64,000 nucleotides of DNA from Undaria pinnatifida (taxonomy: Eukaryota; Sar; Phaeophyceae; Laminariales; Alariaceae). This document shows, in pieces, positions 45,989 to 58,851 of the stretch. A program made the translations under genes and the position numbers. The notes under the pieces were generated by a model. That model saw nothing but the letters and a program-made list of their open reading frames with translations, made no database searches and was not told where the DNA came from. Where the stretch lies: positions 1,859,984 through 1,923,983 of the forward strand of contig JABAKD010000003.1 in assembly GCA_012845835.1 (NCBI GenBank). The letters run 5' to 3'. The number at the start of each line of letters is the position of its first letter. Within the stretch, counting starts at the first letter, position 1.

Positions 45989-46070
45989 TATAGTACATAT
46001 CTGACAGGGTATCGAACCGGCCATGACGCCCCGCAGAGGTGATGATTGGCCTGGTGAGCTACTTGTCTGT
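45989..46070 (-). other. tRNA-like sequence with pol III A and B boxes (unit 2)
   Basis: Copy of 21125-21206 with both boxes unchanged and one base change in the acceptor region. Confidence 0.33.
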
Positions 46071-46409
46071 TAAACGTGAGACGTGTGATAGGTAGAGGTG
46101 TTAAGGTATACCTTTTTTTGTCTTTTTTTCTTCTGAATGACGGGCCTCCTTAACCAAGCATCGTTGGAATGGATTAGCTTTTTTGTTAATCTGGCGCTTT
46201 CGTATACCTAGGTCATGGGCTCGTGTTATCGGGTTGCGCTTTCGGTTTACTCCAAATCAAAGTGTGGTTGAGGTTCACAGCTCCTCAAGCAGCCATCATT
46301 AGAAGGAAAAACATGGTTTGCCTCTATCGTATCATGTGTCTTGACCCCGTCCCTCCCGTCATATTCCTTCCTCCGTGAATTTGACGTTTACAAATTGTTG
46401 TGACGAATA

Positions 46410-49160
46410 AACGCCATGTTTCTAGGACAACACCCTCGTTAGATATGTATAGCTGGACGCAACAGGGGAAACATTATCTGGTAACCTAACCTGAACCCCC
46501 TGCCCCCCCGTATATACATATATATGTACATGCTACTACTTTTGGTTTGAACTTGCATTTTGTCATGCTTAGTAAGGCGACACTCGCATATACCTGGTAC
46601 GTACAGTAGAAGCAAGGAAGAAAACTGCAGCTCTGTTTATATCCTCGTGCTAACGCCCTTTCTCCTTCCTCCCATGTTTCTTCCTCCTAATTTTTCTTTT
46701 GAAGTGTTATCGCTTTAACACATTTAACACCGCCGTGTTTGTAGAAAACAATATCGGTAGGTCCGTCTTATGAGCCTTCTAACAGGAGCGCGCAATAGTA
46801 CAAACAAGTGCAATAATCGGCATTTTTTTTCCTTGAAGTCACAAAGTGGTTGATTGAGCCAACCTTAGTCCATTTTCTCCCTCTTGGACATTCCTCCGTC
46901 ACATTGCCACTTCATGTTCTAACGTTTTTCTCGACTTCGTTTGCAGGGCGAACCTCTGAGTGGAAAGATATCCAGACGGACGAAAAAAGTGTAAATCCTT
47001 AGTTCTAATAACCAGCCCCCACTTGCAGTCGTGACACATTCGACGATAAAGGTGCGCCCTTTTTTTTTTGTTAATACTACTCCTTGCTTGAGTATATCTG
47101 TATCTTTCTTAACTCAAAACTGATTGAGTACCCTGAAGGTGCAACCCGATTATTACCAAAACCATGGTCTAGGCACACAACGAGGGCCAAGAAAAAAAAT
47201 GGCCTACTATATTTTTTTTGTTCCGACAATTTTAAGGAGCCCCGTCATTCAGAAACCATTTTCGCCAAAAAAAGGTATACCTCTATATCGTAGCACGGGT
47301 CTCGTACGACTATGGCCGTGCATTACATTAGTGCACCCCGCCTCCGCCCCCCTCTCTGGTCGGTGAAAGTACGACGTGTTCCGTCCCGACCTTGCAGGAG
47401 TGCGAGGGTATACATGGTATGAAGACAACGGCCATGCATGATGTGATTACACCCCCCGCGCCCCCGCCCCCCCGAGCCGTCCGAACGTCTTTCTCCGTAA
47501 AAGAAACGATTCAAAGTGTAACGCCGTTTTTTTTTTTTTTCAGTAGATAGACTATAGACGGAAATAAGGAGATGGCGGTACATGTAGCAGCTCTGTAAAC
47601 GTTAGCCCCCCACTCCCCGCCCTTGAATTTTACCACCTGAAAAGTTGCTGTTTTTTAGTTGTTGTGCTTCTACGCCTTGTTTCTGAGACGAAGCTCTCAA
47701 AAGTATATGTAGACGGAAGCGAGGGAAAAAACTGCTGTGCCATCCTTATCCCCCCACCCTTCCTGCAATTCGTCCTTGTTTTTGTAGAACTGTTGGTTTT
47801 TAGCTATAACGTGTTAACGCAATATCTGTGGGACGACACTCTCGTTAGTAACGAAAAAAAAGTCCGGTAGGTTAACCTTATGTCCCCCCCCCCCCCCCCC
47901 CCCTGAAAGCCTTCCTCTCTGTGTGAAACTTCCTTTGGTTAGATCAAACCTTTTAATCACTATAGTTGTGGAGTGACACTCTCGGTAAACGCTTAGATGG
48001 AAGAACGCAAGATAAGCACAGATTTGGTTCACCCCCCCCCCCTCCCATTTTGTTTACTCTGTCGAGTCGCCGTTTTTGAGTGTTTCCGTTTCAGCGCCAT
48101 ATTTATTATTAGATGGATATATCAGAAGACGCATAGATGGGAAAGCTTGCTGTGGTAACTCTGTAACCGGTCTCCCTTTTTTTTTTTTTTTTTTTCAAAA
48201 ATGAGTCGTGCTACGGTAGCCCTCCCGACTTTTCTTTAACGAAATCGCCGGCTTTGAAAGCAACTCCGGGCCGTACCTCCTGCACAGCGGTGCCCCTTGC
48301 CCCCCCGACGTCATCGTTCGACCGTCCTTCGCAAACAAGAAAATATGTTATGATTTCATTTTTCATAGCATCTTTCCTCGTGCTGAGCAGCCATGAAACG
48401 TTCGTTAAAGAAAATCGCTGGCTCTGGGGGGCGCTATCGTAGAATCAGTCGAATGCGTTGCTTAGTATCAATCTTTTTGAACCATGCTTGTAGGATGACA
48501 CTCTCAGTAGACATACAGACAGAAATAAGGGGGAAATATCTGATCTGTTGACCCAACCTTGACCCTTTTGGTAAAGCGAAAGAAATCCCACACTAATTCC
48601 AAGTAATTTGTCCCTAAAACCGAGGGGGCAGTTCTCAAGGATTAACTTCCCCTCCGAGGCCACTTTTCTTCCCCTCTCTGTAAGCATGTTATTTTTCTAG
48701 TCTAAACCATTTTAACACCATGTTTTTTTTGTGGGATGGCACTCTCAGTAGATGTACAAGTATAAAACTGGACACAATGGGAAAAACGTGAAAAAGAAAA
48801 ACTTCATTCACATTACTTACAGTAAGTCGGCAAGTCGACTGACCATCAGATCCTCACCTTCACCTACTCCCCTTGCATATCTTTCTCTGTCAAACCGTAT
48901 TTTCTTGCTAGTTCTAACTTTTTAGAAGCCACGTCTATTGGACAACACTCTCAGTAGCGATACTGTACAGACGGGAGCAAAGAAGAAGAAAACCTGCTGT
49001 GCTAACCCTGCGCCTCTAACCCCCCTCTGTGTTTCTTCCTATCGTTGCAAAACTGTCGTTTTTATTGTATAATAAAAGCTGTCGAATTCAGTTTAAACCT
49101 TTTCACACCATGTTTGTAGGATGGCATTCTCAAGTTGAAATCATACGGTAGACGGAAGCA
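46410..49160 (+). repeat. Degenerate tandem satellite (unit 2)
   Basis: Copy of 21540-24290. Poly-C and poly-T runs differ in length; the repeat phrase positions are the same. Confidence 0.58.
48203..48450 (+). mobile_element. MITE locus b (unit 2)
   Basis: Copy of 23335-23582 at the same place in unit 2; a longer T run precedes it. Confidence 0.78.
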
Positions 49161-49267
49161 ATGAAGAAACAAAAATACTATGTTCACCGTGATCTCTCCA
49201 CCCCGCAAATATTTTCGTCGTCGTTGCAAATGTCGTTTATCCTCCCCCCCCCCTCCCCCCTTCCCAG

Positions 49268-51496
49268 CGCTGCTGGGACGTGGCCGACCTGGAAAGGGGT
49301 TTCTCGACCCCGGGAGGCGACATGTGTGCCTTGGCCCAGCCAACTTCTACCGCTGCCGCCGCCGCTATCGGCGGTATGCCTACCTCTGCTTCCGCTGCTG
49401 CGGCGTCTTGCGACACCGCAGACGGGGTTGGAAGTGGAAGTGGTGGTAGTGGAGGTGACTGTGGCGTCATCAGAAGGTACGCGGAAGACGTCACTGGTTG
49501 CGCTCGTGCTCCCGCCAAGACGGAACCGGGGCAAGCGATCGGGTGCCAAATCATTGCCCCGATCCCGCGACGCCCTCTCCCCGTGTACTGGCAGAGCGTA
49601 ATCAGCTCTGAGGGGAGTTACCCATACCCAGGCGGCGATGCGGCGGGCACCACCCAACCGCCGCGGCTGCCAAATCCTGACGCAGTCATCTCTGCCTTCG
49701 CTGTTGCGCAGTCTCTTGATGCCGCAGCTGGAGTTGGAGGCGGTGGTGGTGGTGGTGGTGGTGGTGTTGGTGGTGGTGGTGTTGGTGGTGGTGGTGGTGC
49801 CGGCTACGGCAGTGGGATTGCTGCTTGCTCTCGCGTTCCCGCCGACACGGGACCGAGACAAGCCGTTACCGGCACGGAAATCATTGCCCCAGTGCCGCAA
49901 CGTCCCGTCCCCCAACACTTGCGAAACCTTCTCGGCCTGGATGGGAGTAACCCGTACCCGGTCGGTGGCACGGCGGGCATTGCCAAGCCGCCGCCGCTGC
50001 CCCCCGCGTCCGCGGTTGCGGCTGCTTTCGCTGTTGAGGGGACCTGCGATATTTCAGGTGGAGTCGGGGGCGTAGGTGGTGGTAGTGGCGGTGGTGATGG
50101 TGGTGGTGGTGATAGTGGTGGTGGTGGTGGTGGCGGCTGTAGCGTTATCAGAAGGTACGCCGAGGAGGTAACTGGATGCGCTCGTGCTCCCGCCGAGACG
50201 GGACCGGGACAAGCGGTTGGATGCCAGATAATTGCCCCCATCCCGCGACGCCCTCTTCCCGTGTACTGGCAAAACAAAATCAACTCTGAGGCGTGCTTCC
50301 CTTACCCGGGCCGCGACGCGGCGGGCACCACCCAACCGTCGCCGCTGCCCACTGCTGATGCAGTTATTTCTGCTTTCGCTATTGCGGGGCCTGTTGATAC
50401 CGCAGCTGGAGTGGGAGGCGGTGATGGTGTTGGCGATGGCGATGTTGTTGGTGCTTCCGGCTACGACAGTGGGATCGCTGCTTGCGTTCGCGTTCCCGCC
50501 GACATGGGGCCGAGACAAGCCGTTACCGGCACGGAAATCATTGCACCCGTGCCACGACGCCCCCTCCCTCAGCACTTGCGAAACGTTATTGATCTGGATG
50601 GAAGCAACCCGAACCCGGGCGGCAACATAGCGGACATTGTCCAGCCGCCTCCGCTGCCCTCTTATTCAGCCGTTGCCGCTGCTTTTGCCTTTGAGTGGCC
50701 CCACGATACTTCAGCTGGAGCCAAAGGCAATGGTGGTGGCGGTGTTGACGCTGGCGGTGTTGGGGATGGTGGTGGGGGTGGTGGTGATAGTCGTGGTGGT
50801 AGTGGTGGTGGTGGCGGTACTTCTGTGCGTGGCGTTATAGGTGGCGGTGGTGGTGGCTCCTGCAAGAGTGGTGGTAACGGCAGTGGCGGTGGCGTTGGTG
50901 GCGTTGGTGGCGGTGCCTGCGTTGGGAGTAGCGGCGGTGGTGGCGGTGGCGGTATCAACTCTGGATTCGAGCAAGCTCGCGCACGTACGCCGCCGGGGTT
51001 TGACGGCGTAGCCTTGACTCCTTTCACCATGGCGGGACCCGGAGAAGGCGGAGACGAACGACGCGTTCAGGAGCCCCTCTTCTCTCTCCCTGCCACGGAG
51101 GCTATTCGCAACACCCCAAGAGAGAGAGTTCCGGCCGTGCGTCGCACTGACAGCAGCTACCTCGCCCGGAGGCGCGGTGTCGCGCACACGAGGGTAGAAG
51201 CCCAAGCCTGTCAGAGGGTGCGGGTTCAGCGTCTATGGTTAGAGGTCCAGCGTGGAAGGGTGATGCTGGAGCGGCAGGATGGTCGACTGCAGCGTCAGAA
51301 GGTGCTGATGCAGCGTCGCGGTCGTGAGCTTCAACGCCAGCGTCAGCTTGAGGAGGCGCAAGCGACAGAGTCGTTGGTGTTTTGGGACTCTGGAGGGCTG
51401 CTGAAGCCTGTAGTTCAGACGTTTAGTTCCACTGCAGCAGACACGTGGCGTGTTGCTCGCGCCGCGGTGGTCTCACCCGGGCTTAGCCGTGGGTAA
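49268..51496 (+). CDS. Gly-rich protein with four alternating IIAPxPxRPxP modules, terminal exon (unit 2)
   Basis: Copy of 24397-26628, 742 codons, same acceptor and stop (TAA instead of TAG). Module B1 retains VPADTGPRQAV. Gly tracts differ in length only by whole codons. Substitutions such as Arg to Ser in the second QPPxLP are scattered, and no stop or frameshift is seen. Confidence 0.6.
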   Translation, partial: RCWDVADLERGFSTPGGDMCALAQPTSTAAAAAIGGMPTSASAAAASCDTADGVGSGSGGSGGDCGVIRRYAEDVTGCARAPAKTEPGQAIGCQIIAPIPRRPLPVYWQSVISSEGSYPYPGGDAAGTTQPPRLPNPDAVISAFAVAQSLDAAAGVGGGGGGGGGGVGGGGVGGGGGAGYGSGIAACSRVPADTGPRQAVTGTEIIAPVPQRPVPQHLRNLLGLDGSNPYPVGGTAGIAKPPPLPPASAVAAAFAVEGTCDISGGVGGVGGGSGGGDGGGGDSGGGGGGGCSVIRRYAEEVTGCARAPAETGPGQAVGCQIIAPIPRRPLPVYWQNKINSEACFPYPGRDAAGTTQPSPLPTADAVISAFAIAGPVDTAAGVGGGDGVGDGDVVGASGYDSGIAACVRVPADMGPRQAVTGTEIIAPVPRRPLPQHLRNVIDLDGSNPNPGGNIADIVQPPPLPSYSAVAAAFAFEWPHDTSAGAKGNGGGGVDAGGVGDGGGGGGDSRGGSGGGGGTSVRGVIGGGGGGSCKSGGNGSGGGVGGVGGGACVGSSGGGGGGGINSGFEQARARTPPGFDGVALTPFTMAGPGEGGDERRVQEPLFSLPATEAIRNTPRERVPAVRRTDSSYLARRRGVAHTRVEAQACQRVRVQRLWLEVQRGRVMLERQDGRLQRQKVLMQRRGRELQRQRQLEEAQATESLVFWDSGGLLKPVVQTFSSTAADTWRVARAAVVSPGLSRG

Positions 51497-53346
51497 GGTA
51501 TTAGAGTCAGGGGGAAACGTGCGGAGATTGGCGGTGGAGGTTTGTGCTTTGTTTCCCGGTTATCTGGTCCGGTTATGTTCGATTCGGCTCAGTCCAGTTA
51601 TGTGTGGATCGATTCGGATCTATTCGGTTCGGATCTGTTCGGTTCCTTTATTGTGCCGATTTAGATCGCATTCTTCCGACGAAGTAGATAATATTTTTCG
51701 ATTTAGATCACATCGTTCCGATTCTGACAACTATATCCCGATCTAGGTGACATTATTCCGATTTAGCTCACATTTCCGAGAAGACTTCTCGTCAGGAAAT
51801 TGCCCTGGCCGAGAAATGAAGCAACCTGTTATGTTGTAACAGTATGACTAACAGTATTGTAGCGACACCCGTTTGGTTTTTCCCTTCTCTCTTAACTGCG
51901 ATTAACGCTGTTGGATGCGAAAACCCTCGTGTTTTTTCTTGCCGTCGGGATATATTTGTCACCGTCTGTGTTGTTCTTCCAACAAACCGCCCGACCGACC
52001 GACCGGCCCACGCGCACAGAGAAATAGTCTAGTCTGTAATTATGTGGTCGATTCGCGATGGGCTGAATTTCTGATTTCATGAGCACTCGTTTGTTTTTTT
52101 CGTGTGTGCTCCTCCCGCGCGCGCCTGCTTCCCGTATGGCCGGCATTAGTTATGCCGTTCGAATTCCGTAGATTCCTGGTGTTCTGCCTGCCTAATGCCA
52201 TTCTGGGCCTATCAGTTTTTTCGCCATGCCATAGTCTTGGTGGTGCGATGTATAGTTACGTTAGTACCGATCGAAGTTTAGGACGAGGAGCAGCGGCGGA
52301 GTCAAGTGGACGATCGTTCAGAGTATGTGCGTTTTTTTTATTTGTCTAGCGCGAAAACTCGAGCCCTTTGCCCGCCCGAGCCCCGTTAGGAGTTTGTTGC
52401 AACGACTATGGTTGGTTGAAACGATTTTTATCGCTCTATGTGGTTGCGTATGTGCGTTTTTGTGCAGTGGTGTGCGATTTTGCGTGTGGGTGAGTTTTTG
52501 ATACGGACGGAGGGAGGAGAGACGCGGTCGACGCTCTTTCTACCTTTGGTTTGTTTTATGTATCCTGCTGATTTATGTGCAGTAAGAATTTTACTAGAGT
52601 TGGATCTTTGTATTATACGTAGGTGTAAATGAAGTGATGCGGTGTGATGCGAACCCCCCGTTTAGTTTTGGGTGGGTTTGTGCCACCTCTGTGTCATCTG
52701 TCAATGGGTGGGTTTGAGTCAGCCACTGGCTGTGTATACTTTGTTTACATGAAGCTGCACTCGATCTGGTGGCGTTCGTTTCACCGTGTCATTACTGCAC
52801 TAAAAACAAGCCCGTTACACTAACGACGGAATGGCTTAATTTCCTTTTTGTGTCCTGTGTTTTCGTTTGTTTCCTTTTATTTTCATTTACTTTTGGTTTT
52901 TGTTTGCAATTTGCTTTTTTATTCTGGTTTGTTTTCACCCCCCTCCCCCCCCCCCCGCCCCCCGATTTTTTGTAGTAGCTGTCACAGAACAGCACGTCTC
53001 CCACCCGCCCTCCGATTTCATAATCTTGCTTGATGGTAGTGATTGATCAAGGACTGTACCGGCTACTTGTTGATGCTGTTTGTAGCCAAAGACCGCACCA
53101 CCGATATGGCGTGCGCAACGACTTTCGAGCGAATGATTTGCCAATCGTCACTCGCACATGATGCATTGCTGCGAATCTTGGCGTGGAGTCAAGAGAGGCC
53201 GGGGGAGGCTACGGCTGTGTTCGACAATCGGGACCACACTAGGCATATAGGTCTACGGACACGCCAATAGTTTTGCCTGGCCCGACTCCACGCGTGTTGA
53301 TTAGCCAGCATCTCTTGTAATACGTACGATGAAATGCCAAATACTC

Positions 53347-53768
53347 CGGTGGTGGTGGTGGAGGTGATGGTGTACTGTAGGTGTTGTTGATGGTCTAGGT
53401 GTTGTTGTTGGCGTTAGTGGTGGTGATGGTGATGGTGATGATGGAGGGGGTGATGGTGATGGTGATGGTGGTGTAGGTGTTATTGTTGTTGGCGTTAGTG
53501 TGGTGGTGGTAGGGGTGGTGATTGTGGGGGAGGAGGTGGAGGGGGTGATGGTGATGGTGGTGGAAGTGGTGGTGGAGGTGGTGGACGTAGTGGACGTGGT
53601 GGTGGTGGTAGGGTGATGGTGATGCTGGTGGTGATGCTGGTGATGGTGATGGTGATGGTGATGGTGATGGTGATGGTGAAGTTTGTGATGGTAGTGGTTG
53701 GATGATGGTGATGGTAATCGTGATGATGATGGTCATGGTGGTGGTGGTGGTAGCGGTGGAGGTGGTGT
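53347..53768 (+). repeat. GGT/GAT-rich minisatellite (unit 2)
   Basis: Copy of 28480-28892. The junction with unit 3 follows about 240 bp later. Confidence 0.9.
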
Positions 53769-54577
53769 CTAAAGGGATACCAAACCCAGGTTTGAGCACG
53801 TTTAAAAAAGAAAGTGTACGGTACCTGGTGGTGGTGCACGTTGTACTTTGATGTTTTGGAAGGGTCGGGACTTGATATTGATTTTGGTGTTGGTAGTTTA
53901 GTTTACTTGAGGTATTGCTTGCTCTGCTGTGTTGTTCTTGGCGCGAGTGTTGTTCCTTGTACTTGCGCGTGTAGCTAGTGCTAGAAGTTGATAAAAAATA
54001 CTATCGTTCCAAAAAGTGCTCAGAAGGTCAATCTTATGCCCACCTTCTATGTCGACGAAGCGGGGAGATCCTGTCCACCCGTGAAGTGTCACTATGCCTC
54101 GCGTGTGGAGTACAACTCCTTGCATTGTAGTTCGAACCGACTCTCTTCCCCAGCAGCTCGGGCTGCTTCTGCTTCGTGCGGCCGACGCTGTTAATCGTCA
54201 GCTATTTCCTACCTGCTTTCCCTCTGACATCCCAAAGGGGTGAACATGACATCTTGACATCTTGACAAGGCGCTAGGATTGGAACTATCCTTGTCGAGAC
54301 CCAAGCGATGCTCGAGATTCGAAAATGATGTAATTGCTTGGTTTGCGCGAGCAAAGGCAGTGCTGTGGCGAGGCAGAACCGTGCTGCTTGCATGGTCGGG
54401 ATTCGAACAAATTTATCGGTCTTGCAAATTGTGGTCTTCTCGAGGCAGATCGGGGCGAATTCCATCTTCCTTGCGACCGAGTGAATAATCCGCGCACAAA
54501 CACTGATGAAACGGCACAGGGACCAGTTCTAACGTTGGGATACGTCTCGGCCTTTTGTCTTTGCTGCTGTGCTTGAG

Positions 54578-57500
54578 GTCTTGGCGCTAGTGATGCGATC
54601 TTCTTCCGGCTTCAACGCGCAGCCGTACGAATTCGCCGTGGTCACATCTGAGGAAGCCAAGAATAAGCTTAGCAAAGCGATGCTGGGTGCGAATCGAGAG
54701 AGGTGGGCTCAATCCTCTTGCCACTGCAAAAATTGTCTCACACCAAATCCAAGCAGTTTGTCCCAAAGTGGAGTTTGAGGTGTTAACCCCTTTCTTTAGA
54801 GCAGCACCCCCTTTCTTTTATTTTTTGGGGGGGGCGCAAAAGGCTTGGAGTCAGCGTAGAACAATTGTTGCAGTTGCCAAAGAGTCAAAAATGGTCAATG
54901 AAGGGTAAATCGGCCTACATAGCGAGAAGTGCGATCTATTATATAGTCTGGGAAGAGCGTGTGTGCTCGGCGCGTGTCGTACACCTCTTTGTGTCGCGCT
55001 TCGGAACCCCCTCCCCCCTCCCTAGCATCCCGGATTGCTTCGTGTGGCCGATGCTGTCGTCCTCATCCATTTTTTGGATTATTCGTGCGCCTGCAGTCCC
55101 GAAAGCATGAGTTTGACCAAAATTGTTGCGAGCGAACAAGCGGTGAAGCAATCAAGGGCACCCGCTTGTTTTGTCGGTGCCCTAATATAAGTTTTAAACC
55201 AAGCCTGATTTTTGTGCTGCGTGCACCCAAAAATGGGCCCCCTGCTACCATCTCGGTTGTATCGTGGAAACCCCACTAGAAATTCCAACCAGCCCTGACT
55301 TATGCACTGCGTGCACCGAAGATGGGAACGTGTGATACGGTAGCGGTAGCGCTTTTTGGCCAAAGTACGTATGCCTCACAGAGTCCCTGCATTGAGGACG
55401 TTCCAAAATCGTTGGAATACTATCGGTGTTTTCGTTGTATAGCTAGGCCATGGGACTACTGTTAATCGGGTTTCGTTTTGATTTATTTAAATAGTAGTGT
55501 CAAATACCTGTTTTCGGGTAAGGTATTTCGAGGTCCTCAGGTGTATCTATAGCTCCTCATGTGACGAGTCTCGGGAAATTTAGGTGCATTCCTGCCGTCG
55601 CTTGCGTGTTAGCCCCCGTCACATCTCTCGGAGTAACGCTTGGCCGTCGCGCCTATGCTCGGTTTTTCCTCGCCCTCCGCGACGCTGCTGCTGCACCAGG
55701 GTGCTGGAAGCTGGAGCAACGGTGGTGTTCGCGTCTGACTTGAACAGCATGAAGAACGTAAAAAAGCTAACGTGAGCGTATGTACGTATATATATATGTA
55801 AATAAAGGCATGCTACGACAGGAGAAGCACTTCTTGGTCACATTCTGGGTCCTCAACTGAAGAAGTGCTCAAACTTACCAATATAGACCTACTCAGCTGC
55901 GGAAGTGCTCAAAACTCGTTTGAACACCGTTTGCGTTTCTCAATGCTATTCGTTATGCGCGTGGGCCATGGGATTGTTGGTCGGGTTTCACTTTCGTTTT
56001 TGTCGCGGTTATTTTTTGGACGAAGCTCCTCAAAGAAAGCCCCATATTTGTGGTGCATTCCTACAGGGGGGGAAGCTTGCCTATCGTCCCCTATATTGTC
56101 AGTGTGCCAGTTATAACCTAACTCGAGGCACAACAGTTACTCAAAGATGATACACTTAGCTACTTCAAGGTCGATCACTTGTAACACATTACCAGATAGA
56201 ACTTGGAACCCAAGCGGCATGCTGAGGCAGCTGATGCTCGACGAATCCAAGATCGCCGGTCTGTGTGGCCGCCCTCCACCTCCCCGGTCAGAAGTCGATG
56301 TTCAGCTCGTAAATAACAAGCCCTTCTTCCTTACCTAAGAGCAAGATTATATTAACCGAAGCCAAAGAATGCTGGGCAAGAACCAACCCTGATTGATTGG
56401 GTGATGGTTATCGCCCCCCCCCAATCCCTGCTCCCCCCCTCCCCCCTCCTTACTTCAGAAAGCTGACCGGAAAGGAAGGGTGGCTGGAAAGGTTCATAAA
56501 AGGTGCCGCTTTATCTGTCGTTTTTTTCTACGGGACATGAACGATTGTTTCGACTGCCTCTTGTTGCGATTAAAAAAGCCTCACTCGCGACAGTTTCGAG
56601 GTTTGGGAAGGGCATGCCGGCCGTGGCGGGGGCGGAAACATGGGCTTTCAAGAACACCATGCTTGCCGTGCAGGTGAGGCTCGCGGTTGACGCATGCTAC
56701 TAACAGTACGATACGGGTGCACTTAATTTTTCTGCTGCTCATCAATCGAGGAGTCCTATACCTTGCCCAAAAATTGACTTGAGAAAGTATGAAAGTACGA
56801 TCCGATGAACACCCCAATGGGCTAGGTGCATATCGCATATCAGCGACTATTTATTTCATAAAACGCAAAGACCGAATTGCCACGATGTTGAATAGGTCTT
56901 CAGTTGAGACTGATTCTGCGATCGCCCTCCTCCAAAATCGGCGATTTTCTTTAACAACGTTTCCCGCTTGCTCGACACGAGGAAGGATGTTATGAAAAAG
57001 AAGATTTCCGTGTTTTTGGTTGTTTTGCAAAGGACTATCGAACGATGACGTCGAGGTGGCAAGGGGCACCGCAATTTCAGGAGATGCGGCCTGGAGCCGG
57101 TTTCAAAACCGGCGATTTCGTTGAAGAAAAGTTGGGGGGGGTACCGAAGAGCGACTCTTGAGTAGCCCCGTCAATCAGATATATATATATATGTCGGCCA
57201 AAACGTGTTACAAGTACCCCTATCGGGGAATCATCAGTTCCATTCATCGTATTTTGCTTGCAGGGGGTGGTTGGTGTTCGCTCGATTTGTATGACTGTGA
57301 GTTGGCTGGCTATAATATTAGTAAATCACTGGTTACTTGTTGGTTGGGCGCTGCAGTTAGTTGCGTGCGGTAATTTTACATTGTGCTGTTTTATGTTGCA
57401 CCTCATTGGCGATCTGTGGGTCGTTGTGTTTATGATTGAACACTAAGTCAGTTAGATGGCTTTTACCCCGCCGCCCAAGTACTAAATATTAATAGAGTAG

Positions 57501-58419
57501 TAACTTAAGTCAATCTAGCCCAACCAACTCACAGCGCCACCCTTAGCTAGTCGTCCAACCAACTAACAGCCCAGCTGACTTCATGCTTTTTTTGGCGACA
57601 GGAGCTACTGCTGGCAGCGACTTCGAATGGGTTGGCCTCGTGTCCCATGGAGGGTTTCGACATGCGGCGATTACGAAAGGCGTTACGTATCCCATTGCGG
57701 TAGTCCATCTCGATAGTGGTTTGCCTTGGATACTCATCCGGGGAACAACGAGATTTTAAAACGCTCAGGTGCGCTAGAGACCGGTTTAACCTTTTCGGGA
57801 TGAATGTATAGCGACCAAAGAACGCCGAGGGCAATCTTATCTCCCGTGTGGGAAGACCGAACAGCACGACGAGCATCACCGTACTGCGCGCGTGTCGCAT
57901 AGCTCCTAACGCTGCGCGTCGGGCACGTCCCCTACCCCAGCAGCCTGGGCTGAATCGTGTGGCCGATTTTATGTTCAAGTAAATTGTTCTCGACATTATT
58001 TCCTCTTGAGGTCCCAATGGGGTTAACAGCAAAGCCTCAGCAAAGTCAGGTGCTGTTCCTACCGTGGGACGTGGCTGCCATAAATGCCTGGCATACCTTC
58101 ACACCTTACACCATCCGTCATTAGCGCCGGACATCAGTAGGTGGAATTGCATTGCGGGGCGTTCTGTCGTCCGTGCTGGGCGATTTGTTGGCATATCTTC
58201 TTTGCGTTGCAACGATGGTGCGCTCTCTTGCCCAGCGGAGCGATAACTTCGCACTGCTTGTTCACGTAGCGGTTTTCTTGTCGTCGACCGAATTGATAAT
58301 CACCACTGCTTCGTGCATTGCATTACGCATCGTGTTGATCGAATGGCAGGTTTGACCCCGAGAAGGTTTTCCACCTTGACGAGTTTGGTACCACCCTGGA
58401 AGGCATTCCATCGTTGTGA
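54578..58419 (+). pseudogene. Nitroreductase copy in unit 3, lacking exon 1, with frameshift and stop
   Basis: Exons 2-6 recur at 54578-54702, 55700-55771, 56459-56673, 57602-57768 and 58350-58419. Exon 1 is absent, as in unit 2. Exon 4 has lost two bases around 56498 (215 instead of 217 nt), which leads to a TGA shortly afterwards. Exon 5 also carries an in-frame TAG where unit 1 has TAT and unit 2 TAC (57701-57703). In exon 2 the conserved Pro of RSPSGFN is Ser. The lesions differ from those in unit 2, so the two copies decayed separately. Exons 5 and 6 otherwise keep normal lengths and splice sites. Confidence 0.82.
56908..57157 (-). mobile_element. MITE locus a (unit 3)
   Basis: Copy of 8212-8461 with TTGA duplications at 56904-56907 and 57158-57161. 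Confidence 0.82.
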
Positions 58420-58595
58420 CGGCTCTGGCGTCGTCCCGTGGCTATGAGGGTTCTGACAGCATCCCATCGCTTTGAGGCTGCTCACGGCATGCGGTCCTTC
58501 TGAGGGTTCTGGCGTCGTCCCATCTTTATGAGGGCTCTCACAACATCCCGTCGTATTGAGGGTTCCGTGAGACGGTTTCTGACGGCATCCTCCAC
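58397..58595 (+). repeat. 28-bp stop-codon minisatellite (unit 3)
   Basis: Copy of the 9688-9890 array with the same unit and order. Confidence 0.7.
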
Positions 58596-58783
58596 GGACT
58601 CCTAGCGATACGGTTGCGCTGAACTACCTCCGATTTACGCTTGGTAGTCCGTACCTACATCAGGGTTACCCCCTTTACCTACATCTGGCCAAGGCTAGTA
58701 GTTTGTACCTAAAGCGTTTGTTCTCCAGCGCAGAGTCACTGGAAAATATTTACGTTGAAAGTATCGCGTCGATCGATTGGTTG

Positions 58784-58851
58784 GTTTGACCCCGCGGAGG
58801 TTTTCACTGAGACGAGTTTGGTACCACCCTGGAAGGGACTCCGCCGTCATG
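58784..58851 (+). pseudogene. Dead duplicate of the nitroreductase terminal exon (unit 3)
   Basis: Counterpart of the 10073-10140 pseudo-exon in the third unit, with the same deletion and lost acceptor. Confidence 0.65.

Larger units (their letters stand above)
29134..54010 (+). repeat. Tandem segmental duplication, unit 2 (24.9 kb)
   Basis: Follows unit 1 directly, head to tail. The unit 1 end (GGT/GAT array, then TTGTTCTTGGCGC-type sequence) runs into AAAAAGTGCTCAGAAGG at 29134. It carries a full set of later exons, a private MITE insertion at 36435-36682 and an expanded 325-bp array. Confidence 0.92.
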
